Positions 53,448 to 59,528 of a stretch of 64,000 nucleotides of DNA are shown here, piece after piece. The position numbers and the translations under genes are program-made. Source of the stretch: Mucilaginibacter gossypii. Its GTDB lineage: Bacteria > Bacteroidota > Bacteroidia > Sphingobacteriales > Sphingobacteriaceae. How positions within the stretch are numbered: position 1 is the first letter of the stretch; every line of letters starts with the position of its first letter. The stretch is taken from assembly GCF_900100945.1 (NCBI RefSeq), contig NZ_FNCG01000002.1:1-64000 (forward strand), in the 5' to 3' direction. The notes below the pieces were generated by a model. It was not told the origin of the DNA and made no database searches. It saw only the letters and a program-made list of their open reading frames with translations.

Positions 53448-55589
53448 ATGAAAAAAATAGTTTTACTGGGCGTTTTAGTTAGCTTTTATACGGCGGTTAT
53501 AGCGCAGCCGCATCAAAAATTCAGCGCCTACCTGTTTACTTATTTTACAGGCAGTAAAGGCGGCGAAGAAATTCGTTTTGCTTTGAGTAACGATGGGTAT
53601 CATTTCCGTGCGCTGAATAACAATCACCCCGTTTTAAATTCAGCGGATATCAGTGCTACCGGCGGTGTTCGGGATCCGCATATTATGCGAGCTGCCGACG
53701 GTAAAACATTTTACATGGTTGCAACCGATATGAATACCGAAAAATACGGCTGGGGGCCGGATTATTCTATGGTATTGCTCAAATCAACCGACCTGGTACA
53801 ATGGAGCTCGAAAACCATTGATATCACCAAACTTTATGAAAAGTTTGCAGGCGTGAACAGGGTATGGGCACCGCAAACCATTTATGATCCACAGAAAAAA
53901 CAATATATGATCTACTGGTCGATGCGTTTTGGCGAAGAGGCCGATAAGATCTATTATGCTTATGCCAATAAAGATTTTACAGGTCTTGAAACCGAGCCTA
54001 AGCAGCTTTTCTTTAAGCCGGATGGCGGTGCCTGCATAGACGGCGATATTGTTTACAAGAACAATAAATATTACCTGTTTTTCAAAACAGAAGGATCGGG
54101 TGCAGGTATAAAAATAGCGGTATCAGATGAGCTAACTTCTGGCTATGTATTGCGTGATAAATACGTACAGCAAACCAAAGACCCGGTAGAAGGGGCAGGT
54201 ACTTTTAAATTAAACGATGGTAGCGGTTATATTTTGATGTATGATATGTATACCCAGGGTAAATACCAGTTTACCAGGACAACCGATCTCGAAAACTTTA
54301 AACTGATTGACGATGAGGTATCCATGAATTTTCATCCGCGCCATGGTACAGTGATGCCAATAACTTCAAAGGAAGGGGCGGCATTAACTGCGAAATGGGA
54401 AACGCCTGAAGATGTCATACTTGCGCCGTTAAACAAGCAGATTAAAACCATCAATATCGTTTTAGATACGGCGAACCATAAAGTTCACCTGCCTGTAATA
54501 CCGGGTACTAATTTAAAATCATTTGATCCCCGGTTTACCTTGTTCCCCGGCGTTACTATCAGCCCTATAAGGCCGCAGGATTTTACCAAAGGCCCGGTTA
54601 AATATTCGGTAACCATTGCAGGTAAAAAAACGCAGGTTTTTGAGGTTACTGCCCAGGAAACCCATAACCCGGCTATTGCTGGATACTATGCCGATCCGGA
54701 GATCCTCTACGCCGAAAAAACAGGCAAATTCTATATTTATCCTACCAGCGACGGCTTTGATGGTTGGTCGGGCAAGTATTTTAAGGCCTTTTCTTCGGAT
54801 GATATGGTTAGCTGGAAAGACGAGGGTAAGATTCTTGATTTACCGCAGGACGTGAGCTGGGCTAAAAAGAATGCCTGGGCCCCTTGTATCATCGAAAAAA
54901 AGGTGGGAAACGAGTATAAATACTTCTACTATTTCGCAGCTGCACAAAAAATAGGGGTGGCAACAGCAAATGATCCGACGGGGCCATTTACCGATTCGGG
55001 CAAGCCTTTGGTGGCACAATTGCCTGAAGGTGTTAAAGGCGGACAGCAGATTGATGCTGATGTTTTTGCCGATCCGCAAACAGGCAAAAACTATTTGTAC
55101 TGGGGAAATGGTTATATGGCTGTAGCCGAGTTAAACGATGATATGATTTCGTTAAAGCCAGGCACCACCAAAATCCTTACACCTTACGCTCATTATAACG
55201 AAGGCACCTATGTGTTTTACCGCAACGGTACGTACTACTTCATGTGGTCTGAAAATGATACCAGGAGCCCTAATTATAGCGTGCATTATGGCACTTCTAA
55301 ATCTCCATTGGGGCCAATCGAGATTCCTCAGCAAAATACGGTTATTGCCAAAAATGCTGCTAAAGGCGTTTACGGAACCGGCCATAACTCAGTTATCCAG
55401 ATCCCGGGTACAGATGAATGGTATATTGTTTATCACCGGTTCAATTATCCTAAAGGCATTACCATGGGCGATGCCGCAGGCTACAACCGCGAGGTTTGTA
55501 TTGATAAAATGGAATTTGACGATAAAGGGTTGATTAAACAGGTTACGCCTACACATGAAGGCATTAAACCTGTACATGTGAAAAAGTAA
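53448..55589 (+). CDS. Tandem GH43-GH43 arabinan-type glycosidase, exported
   Basis: A 713-residue protein from ATG 53448; an earlier in-frame start at 53370 lies inside the GH51 gene and gives no signal peptide. After a signal (ending VIAQ) come two GH43 propellers joined by a short Ig-like linker. Module 1 (about 20-315) has GVRDPHIMR, WAPQTIYDP, CIDGDIVY and EGAGTFKL. Module 2 (about 400-700) has GYYADPEILY, NAWAPCII, QIDADVFADP and YNEGTYVFYRNGTYYFMWSEND. Each module keeps its own Asp/Asp/Glu set, so both could be active. The combination with GH43 and GH51 neighbours suggests sequential trimming of branched arabinan. A strong terminator follows 26 bp after the stop. Confidence 0.88.
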   Translation: MKKIVLLGVLVSFYTAVIAQPHQKFSAYLFTYFTGSKGGEEIRFALSNDGYHFRALNNNHPVLNSADISATGGVRDPHIMRAADGKTFYMVATDMNTEKYGWGPDYSMVLLKSTDLVQWSSKTIDITKLYEKFAGVNRVWAPQTIYDPQKKQYMIYWSMRFGEEADKIYYAYANKDFTGLETEPKQLFFKPDGGACIDGDIVYKNNKYYLFFKTEGSGAGIKIAVSDELTSGYVLRDKYVQQTKDPVEGAGTFKLNDGSGYILMYDMYTQGKYQFTRTTDLENFKLIDDEVSMNFHPRHGTVMPITSKEGAALTAKWETPEDVILAPLNKQIKTINIVLDTANHKVHLPVIPGTNLKSFDPRFTLFPGVTISPIRPQDFTKGPVKYSVTIAGKKTQVFEVTAQETHNPAIAGYYADPEILYAEKTGKFYIYPTSDGFDGWSGKYFKAFSSDDMVSWKDEGKILDLPQDVSWAKKNAWAPCIIEKKVGNEYKYFYYFAAAQKIGVATANDPTGPFTDSGKPLVAQLPEGVKGGQQIDADVFADPQTGKNYLYWGNGYMAVAELNDDMISLKPGTTKILTPYAHYNEGTYVFYRNGTYYFMWSENDTRSPNYSVHYGTSKSPLGPIEIPQQNTVIAKNAAKGVYGTGHNSVIQIPGTDEWYIVYHRFNYPKGITMGDAAGYNREVCIDKMEFDDKGLIKQVTPTHEGIKPVHVKK

Positions 55590-55614
55590 ACGCGGGTTAT
55601 TGAATGATAATATG

Positions 55615-55660
55615 GCTGCCATGTGAACGAGTTGAAGGTTCACATGGCAGCTTTTGTTTT
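55615..55660 (+). terminator. Rho-independent terminator of the arabinan cluster
   Basis: Perfect 14-bp arms GCTGCCATGTGAAC (55615-55628) and GTTCACATGGCAGC (55638-55651) with a 9-base loop, followed by TTTTGTTTT. This is the strongest terminator in the window and closes the GH43/GH51/GH43 unit. Confidence 0.9.
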
Positions 55661-55739
55661 ATATAAAATCTATGCAAATTAGTTAAACAGATATTGCCTT
55701 TAAGCTTTATGCCTTCCGCTTTAAGCTACTAAAAATATG

Positions 55740-55783
55740 TTCCGTTTTTTACAATTTGGGAACTTCGTTGTATCCTATATTTG
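55740..55783 (+). promoter_or_regulatory. Promoter with shared 18-nt motif, copy 1 (AraC-type gene)
   Basis: TTCCGTTTTTTACAATTT (55740-55757) differs at one base from two further copies. It overlaps a -33 TTTG (55755-55758), and a -7 TATATTTG lies at 55776-55783. The distance from motif start to the end of the -7 box is 44 nt, the same as in the other two copies. The start codon is at 55789, so the leader is very short. Confidence 0.75.
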
Positions 55784-55788
55784 TAATC

Positions 55789-56604
55789 ATGGTTTTCAAA
55801 GAGCTGCTTCCGGAGCCAAGGCTACAGCCTTACATTAAGTGCTTCTATCTGTATGAATCAGATTCGGACAGAAGCTATGATGATATCGTGTTTCCGAGCG
55901 GTACCATGGAGGTGATTTTTAACCTCGGTGCCGGAAACTGGAAATCAAAAAAAGACGATACATTTTTCACCACTCCTCCGGTTGAACTTTGGGGACAGAT
56001 CACAAAACCTTTGGCAATACAATCTGTAGGGCGAAATATTATGCTGGGTTTCCGGTTTTATCCGCATTCGGCTGCTTATTTCTTTGATGAAAAGGTATCA
56101 GAATTTAATAATGAAATTGTTGATGCCACGCATGTATTCGGCCCTAAATTAAGAACGCTTTATTTGAGGTTATTGGAAACTGCCGACCTGAACGCTAAGG
56201 TAGCCATGATTGAAGATTATTTGCGGAGCCGTTTATCGGCAACCGAAAAAAAGCATTCGAAGATCAAATTTATCGGGGATATTGTCAGCAGTCTTAAAAA
56301 GAATTACAGCGACGATAATATCCTGTCCATTTCCAGTCGTTATAACATTTCCTCACGGCACTTGAACACCCTTTTTTCGCAGTATACGGGTTTACCGCCA
56401 AAATTATTTTATAAAATAAACCGCTTTCAGCATAGCCTTAACCTGGTTAGCGCTAATGAAGAAAAGCTGACCAACGTAGCCTACAGCGCCGGTTATTTTG
56501 ATCAGGCTCATTTTATAAAAGAGTTTAAGCTTTTTACGGGTTTTACGCCCAATTCCTTTGCCGCTCAGGCTTCGCCTATAAATCAGGCGTTAGCGGGCAG
56601 TTAA
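55789..56604 (+). CDS. AraC-family transcriptional regulator
   Basis: A 271-residue regulator from ATG 55789. The longer reading from TTG 55756 runs through the -7 promoter box and is rejected. The N-terminal ~150 residues (LQPYIKCFYLYES, FPSGTMEVIFNLG, GFRFYPHSAAYFF) resemble the DUF6597-type sensor domain found in Bacteroidota AraC proteins. The C-terminal ~100 residues hold the double helix-turn-helix, with ISSRYNISSRHLNTLFSQYTGLPPKLFYKINRFQHSL and the highly typical VAYSAGYFDQAHFIKEFKLFTGFTPNSF. It shares its promoter motif with the two genes that follow and is thus a candidate for their regulator and its own. Inducer unknown. Confidence 0.88.
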   Translation: MVFKELLPEPRLQPYIKCFYLYESDSDRSYDDIVFPSGTMEVIFNLGAGNWKSKKDDTFFTTPPVELWGQITKPLAIQSVGRNIMLGFRFYPHSAAYFFDEKVSEFNNEIVDATHVFGPKLRTLYLRLLETADLNAKVAMIEDYLRSRLSATEKKHSKIKFIGDIVSSLKKNYSDDNILSISSRYNISSRHLNTLFSQYTGLPPKLFYKINRFQHSLNLVSANEEKLTNVAYSAGYFDQAHFIKEFKLFTGFTPNSFAAQASPINQALAGS

Positions 56605-56609
56605 TACTC

Positions 56610-56653
56610 TTCCGTTTTATACAATTTTGGGCTATTCGAGCCACATAGTTTTG
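56610..56653 (+). promoter_or_regulatory. Promoter with shared 18-nt motif, copy 2 (NTF2-like gene)
   Basis: TTCCGTTTTATACAATTT (56610-56627), -33 TTTG at 56626-56629 and -7 TAGTTTTG at 56646-56653. Total span is 44 nt. The motif lies 66 bp upstream of the ATG at 56676. Confidence 0.75.
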
Positions 56654-56675
56654 CTGATATAAAAAAAACAACAAA

Positions 56676-57056
56676 ATGAAATCAGCAAAAACACCACAGG
56701 AAGTGCACGCAGTACTTGCGGCCGCTTTTAACACCAAAGATGTAAATGTAGTTATGAATGTGTATGATGCCAACGGTATTATTTTTCCGGAACCGGGAAA
56801 AGAAGTATCAGGCAGGGCCCAGTTTGAAGAGGCTGTTAAAAGCATTTGCGCTGTGCCCGGAGTAATGGAAATCAAAACAGTTTACTGTCTGCAATCAGGC
56901 GATGTAGCGGTCGGCCGATCGGAGTGGAGCATTACCGACAATGGCAAAACACAGATTGCCGCAAAAGGGATAGAGTTAATGAAACAACAATCCGACGGCA
57001 GCTGGAAAATTGTCATCGATCATGCATTCGGAGCTGAGGCTAATCTCGTAGCCTGA
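56676..57056 (+). CDS. SnoaL/DUF4440-like NTF2-fold protein
   Basis: A 126-residue cytoplasmic protein without signal peptide, of the NTF2-like superfamily (DUF4440 or SnoaL-like). It opens with the helix [51 protein letters not shown], the standard layout of these cone-shaped small-molecule-binding proteins, and ends [12 protein letters not shown]. Members are ketosteroid-isomerase-like enzymes, polyketide cyclases or proteins of unknown role. It has its own promoter of the shared type and its own terminator directly after the stop, so it is a single-gene unit, probably co-regulated with the AraC-type gene. Confidence 0.75.
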   Translation: MKSAKTPQEVHAVLAAAFNTKDVNVVMNVYDANGIIFPEPGKEVSGRAQFEEAVKSICAVPGVMEIKTVYCLQSGDVAVGRSEWSITDNGKTQIAAKGIELMKQQSDGSWKIVIDHAFGAEANLVA

Positions 57057-57073
57057 TTTTCTCTATCTGAAAC

Positions 57074-57105
57074 AAAAAATGGCCGGATTTATCCGGCCAT
57101 TTTTT
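57074..57105 (+). terminator. Rho-independent terminator after the NTF2-like gene
   Basis: Arms AAAAAATGGCCGGAT (57074-57088) and ATCCGGCCATTTTT (57091-57104) with a two-base central loop, ending in a T-run. The A-rich left arm and T-rich right arm would let it work in both directions. Confidence 0.9.
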
Positions 57106-57106
57106 G

Positions 57107-57196
57107 TTTCACCTTTCACCTTTCACCTTTCACCTTTCACCTTTCACCTTTCACCTTTCACCTTTCACCTTTCACCTTTCACCTTTCACCTTTCAC
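57107..57196. repeat. Perfect heptamer array TTTCACC x12 plus partial unit
   Basis: Twelve uninterrupted copies of TTTCACC (57107-57190) plus TTTCAC. It begins at the terminator's T-run and ends 7 bp before the shared promoter motif of the next gene. Perfect homogeneity implies recent expansion by replication slippage. Copy-number change would alter the distance between the terminator and the next promoter without affecting coding frames. Confidence 0.95.
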
Positions 57197-57203
57197 TAAT
57201 CTC

Positions 57204-57247
57204 TTCCGTTTTATACAATTTTTAGAAAAAAGCTCAAGCTAATTTTG
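57204..57247 (+). promoter_or_regulatory. Promoter with shared 18-nt motif, copy 3 (PEP-mutase-like gene)
   Basis: TTCCGTTTTATACAATTT (57204-57221), identical to copy 2, and -7 TAATTTTG at 57240-57247. The -33 position reads TTTT rather than TTTG, so this promoter may depend more on an activator. Motif start is again 66 bp before the ATG (57270) and the span to the end of the -7 box is again 44 nt. Confidence 0.75.
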
Positions 57248-57269
57248 AGCATAAAATAAAAACAAGAAC

Positions 57270-58058
57270 ATGAAAAATAGATTCAATGAATTTTTAGCCT
57301 TGCATCATCAAACCGAACCTTTGCAAATTGGCAATGTATGGAATGCACAAAGCGCCCTGGTTTATGATAAATTAAATTTTAAAGCAATCGGCACATCAAG
57401 CGCGGCTGTTGCCAGCTCATTAGGCTTTGCAGATGGCGAAGAGATGAGTTTTGAGGATTATCTTTTTGTTGTTAAACGCATGGCTGCAACAACATCAGCC
57501 ATGCTAACAGTCGACCTTGAAGGTGGTTATGGCGAAACACCGGAGGCTATCTGCAGTAACATCACCAAACTATATAATATCGGTGTTGTGGGTATCAATA
57601 TAGAGGATTCGATAGTGGTGAATGGCCAGCGAGGTATTGTTGATGCCGTAGGCTTTGCCACAAAACTTAAACAGATAACTTCATTGTTAAGCGCCACAGG
57701 GGTAGAGGTATTTATAAATGTAAGGACCGATTCCTTTCTGCTTGGTTTACCAAACGCACTGGAAGACGCTTTGACCCGTACTAAACTTTACCAGGGTGCA
57801 GGTGTGCATGGTTTGTTTTTTCCGTGCATTACCCAAATAGCAGATATTGAAAAAATAACGGCCTTATCGCGCCTCCCGGTTAGCGTAATGTGTATGCCCG
57901 GCCTTCCGGATTTTAAAGCGTTGCAAAATGCGGGCATTAAAAGGATTAGCGCAGGCCCATTTTTGAATATGAGCATCTACCGGTCACTGGAAAATTTGAT
58001 TGAAAAAATAACAACCGAAAATAGCTTTGCAGCCCTTTTTAACGGGACTGCCAGTTAA
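57270..58058 (+). CDS. Isocitrate lyase/PEP mutase family protein
   Basis: A 262-residue cytoplasmic TIM-barrel of the isocitrate lyase/phosphoenolpyruvate mutase superfamily. Visible blocks: VWNAQSALVYDKLNFKAIGTSSAAVASSLGFADGE near the N terminus, LTVDLEGGYGETPE (the metal-binding D-x-E-G-G-Y-G motif), GVVGINIEDS and VFINVRTDSFL. This compact subfamily is common and mostly uncharacterised; members cleave or rearrange 2-methylisocitrate-like, oxaloacetate-like or phosphonate substrates. The gene has its own copy of the 18-nt promoter motif. No phosphonate or methylcitrate genes are nearby, so the substrate is open. Confidence 0.82.
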   Translation: MKNRFNEFLALHHQTEPLQIGNVWNAQSALVYDKLNFKAIGTSSAAVASSLGFADGEEMSFEDYLFVVKRMAATTSAMLTVDLEGGYGETPEAICSNITKLYNIGVVGINIEDSIVVNGQRGIVDAVGFATKLKQITSLLSATGVEVFINVRTDSFLLGLPNALEDALTRTKLYQGAGVHGLFFPCITQIADIEKITALSRLPVSVMCMPGLPDFKALQNAGIKRISAGPFLNMSIYRSLENLIEKITTENSFAALFNGTAS

Positions 58059-58105
58059 CAGGCGAATAAAAGTGCTAAATAATTAAAAACCTAATTGCCT
58101 TGTTT

Positions 58106-58122
58106 TACCTTATTATAAGGTA
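58106..58122. promoter_or_regulatory. 17-nt palindrome TACCTTATTATAAGGTA
   Basis: Perfect 7-bp arms with a three-base centre, 48 bp after the stop of the PEP-mutase-like gene. It may be an operator or a weak hairpin; no promoter is clearly associated. Confidence 0.3.
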
Positions 58123-58152
58123 GTTTAATAATCTGCAAAATAAGTTTAGGTT

Positions 58153-58186
58153 AAAGTCCCGGCAGCGAACGTTAGGGACTTTTGTT
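58153..58186 (+). terminator. Candidate terminator after the PEP-mutase-like gene
   Basis: Arms AAAGTCCC (58153-58160) and GGGACTTT (58175-58182), 14-base loop, then TTGTTGTT. Reasonable but not strong. Confidence 0.6.
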
Positions 58187-58326
58187 GTTATGGAATTTAT
58201 CTTCAAAAAGTTTCAGCTAATCCAATCAGTAAACAAATTGCTGGAAGCAAGCCTGCACAATTTGAATAACTTAATTCATTTTATTGCAATAATTATACAA
58301 AGTCTATAGTTTTAATAGAATATGTA

Positions 58327-58334
58327 TATATTTG
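58327..58334 (+). promoter_or_regulatory. -7 promoter element of the S-box transcript
   Basis: TATATTTG fits the Bacteroidota -7 consensus TAnnTTTG, placed 28 nt before the first paired base of the SAM riboswitch. No clean TTTG is found at the expected -33 spacing, so only the -7 element is supported. Confidence 0.5.
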
Positions 58335-58361
58335 CGGCATCAAATAGGTTCTTTGAATATT

Positions 58362-58476
58362 TTATTATCAAGAAAGACTGAGGGAAAGGCCCTGTGATGT
58401 CTTAGCAACCTGTAAGCCCATTGTTATAAAGGTGCTAATTCCTGTCTGCCCAAATAGGGTGGAAAAGATAATGTAA
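58362..58476 (+). ncRNA. SAM-I (S-box) riboswitch
   Basis: The conserved S-box core is unmistakable: TTATCAAGAAAGACTGAGGG near the 5' side, GGCCCTGTGATGTCTTAGCA, AACC, then AAGGTGCTAATTCCTG, and a closing GGAAAAGATAA that pairs with the 5' TTATC to form P1. S-adenosylmethionine binding normally turns the downstream gene off. A hairpin with a pyrimidine-rich tail (58484-58535) follows as probable expression platform. Downstream genes are a TlpA-like protein and a SusC/SusD pair, so this riboswitch links an outer-membrane uptake system to methionine/SAM status. Confidence 0.93.
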
Positions 58477-58483
58477 TAAGCTA

Positions 58484-58535
58484 TTGCCTTGCATAGTGCA
58501 GGCAGTACATACTTTCTTTTCTCTCGTCTGTTTTC
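58484..58535 (+). terminator. Probable expression-platform terminator of the SAM-I riboswitch
   Basis: TTGCCTTGCA and TGCAGGCA pair with one bulged base around the loop TAG (58484-58504), followed at a short distance by the pyrimidine-rich stretch 58511-58535. Its upstream bases lie close to the 3' side of P1, as expected if P1 formation governs this hairpin. Confidence 0.5.
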
Positions 58536-58584
58536 TTGCTAATAAATTTCACTGGTTGATATCACAATTTTAATGTGTATAGCA

Positions 58585-59151
58585 ATGAATATTAAATATT
58601 TACTTATTACCAGCCTGCTTTCTATAACAACATTGTTTGCCGCTGCGCAAACAACAAATGTTGCTAATCCTAATATTGATCGTGGTTATATCGTAAAAAC
58701 AGGCGATATCGCCCCTGCAGATTTTGAACTTGTATTAAACGACGGTACTAAAACGTCATTAAAGCAATTACGTGGTAAAGTAGTTGTCCTGCAGTTTACT
58801 GCAAGCTGGTGCAGCGTTTGCCGCGAGGAAATGCCGCATCTGGAAAAGGAGATCTGGCAGGCTTACAAAGATAAAGGCCTGGTTTTGATAGGTGTTGACC
58901 GTGACGAACCGCTTGAAAAAGTACAAGGCTTTCACCAGGTTATGAACATTAATTATCCGCTGGCACTTGATCCGGGGGCTGATATCTTCGGGCGGTTTGC
59001 CAACAAAAAGAGCGGCGTAACGCGTAATGTAGTTATCGACCGTGATGGGAAAATGGTTTACCTCACCCGTTTATATGATAAACAGGAATTTGCATCCATG
59101 GTAAAAGCTGTCGACGCTTTGGTTAACAATAAAACAGCATCTATCAATTAA
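58585..59151 (+). CDS. TlpA/ResA-like periplasmic thiol-disulfide oxidoreductase
   Basis: A 188-residue thioredoxin-fold protein from ATG 58585; ATG 58573 in the same frame is an alternative, but the chosen start gives a cleaner signal peptide (ending AAAQ). The AhpC/TSA-Redoxin core contains VVLQFTASWCSVCREEMPHLEKE, with redox Cys76 and Cys79, and LIGVDRDEPLEKVQGFHQVMNINYPLALDPG. Periplasmic TlpA-like proteins reduce disulfides. Placed behind a SAM-I riboswitch and before a SusC/SusD pair, it may reduce an imported disulfide or sulfur compound, or keep receptor components reduced; both are inference. Confidence 0.85.
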   Translation: MNIKYLLITSLLSITTLFAAAQTTNVANPNIDRGYIVKTGDIAPADFELVLNDGTKTSLKQLRGKVVVLQFTASWCSVCREEMPHLEKEIWQAYKDKGLVLIGVDRDEPLEKVQGFHQVMNINYPLALDPGADIFGRFANKKSGVTRNVVIDRDGKMVYLTRLYDKQEFASMVKAVDALVNNKTASIN

Positions 59152-59228
59152 TAAAATACTGAAGGCAGCCCTGTTTGCTGTCATCAATAAACAAAGAATC
59201 TATCCGCACTTATTTAATACCCGTTTTT

Positions 59229-59336
59229 ATGAAAACAAAAACTACCCTCTTACACAAAAATGCTTTCGTTTCGATACGTCAGCTAACCTGTAAATCTATC
59301 TATTCAGGTATGCAAAATATGCGTTGCTGCTGTTAG
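59229..59336 (+). CDS. 35-codon leader ORF ending Met-Arg-Cys-Cys-Cys-stop
   Basis: An open frame from ATG 59229 to TAG 59334-59336, MKTKTTLLHKNAFVSIRQL at the start and MQNMRCCC at the end; four of 35 residues are Cys, three of them consecutive and directly before the stop. It sits alone in the 377-bp gap between the TlpA-like gene and the SusC-like gene. It has no signal peptide. Position, size and the terminal Cys run match the design of a leader peptide that senses charged tRNA-Cys, as described for polycysteine leader ORFs in mycobacteria. There is no database evidence here, and translation is unproven. Confidence 0.55.
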   Translation: MKTKTTLLHKNAFVSIRQLTCKSIYSGMQNMRCCC

Positions 59337-59367
59337 TTCTTTACAGTACGCATGGTATTTAAATGCG
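59319..59367 (+). promoter_or_regulatory. Attenuator-like alternative hairpins behind the Cys leader ORF
   Basis: ATGCGT (59319-59324), which encodes the Met-Arg just before the Cys codons, pairs perfectly with ACGCAT (59348-59353). That same segment can instead pair through CGCAT with ATGCG (59363-59367). The two pairings exclude each other. A ribosome stalled on the Cys codons would cover the first arm and favour the second hairpin. Confidence 0.45.
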
Positions 59368-59433
59368 GACTTGCTGCAGCTTGTCTTAGCTTAATAATTA
59401 CCATCCCCTAATCAAATCTTTACAGTTACGATA

Positions 59434-59475
59434 GGCTTATGAGCCGGGCAAATTATGCCCGCTAGGGCGATAGCC
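59434..59475 (+). other. Structured leader segment upstream of the SusC-like gene
   Basis: CGGGCA (59445-59450) pairs with TGCCCG (59456-59461) around AATTA. GGCT (59434-59437) can pair with AGCC at 59442-59445 or with AGCC at 59472-59475. A third option pairs GCCC (59457-59460) with GGGC (59465-59468). It does not match a riboswitch class I know. It lies 54-95 bp before the SusC start. Confidence 0.4.
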
Positions 59476-59528
59476 ATGTCTTTTGTACCGGTAAAAGCAT
59501 CAAAAATTAATCTCAATTATTAATTATC

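Noticed and set aside
55756..55788. TTG start for the AraC-type regulator
   Set aside because: The segment contains the -7 promoter element TATATTTG; ATG 55789 fits better.
57107..57196. CRISPR array
   Set aside because: Units are 7 bp with no spacers and there are no cas genes; it is a simple tandem repeat.
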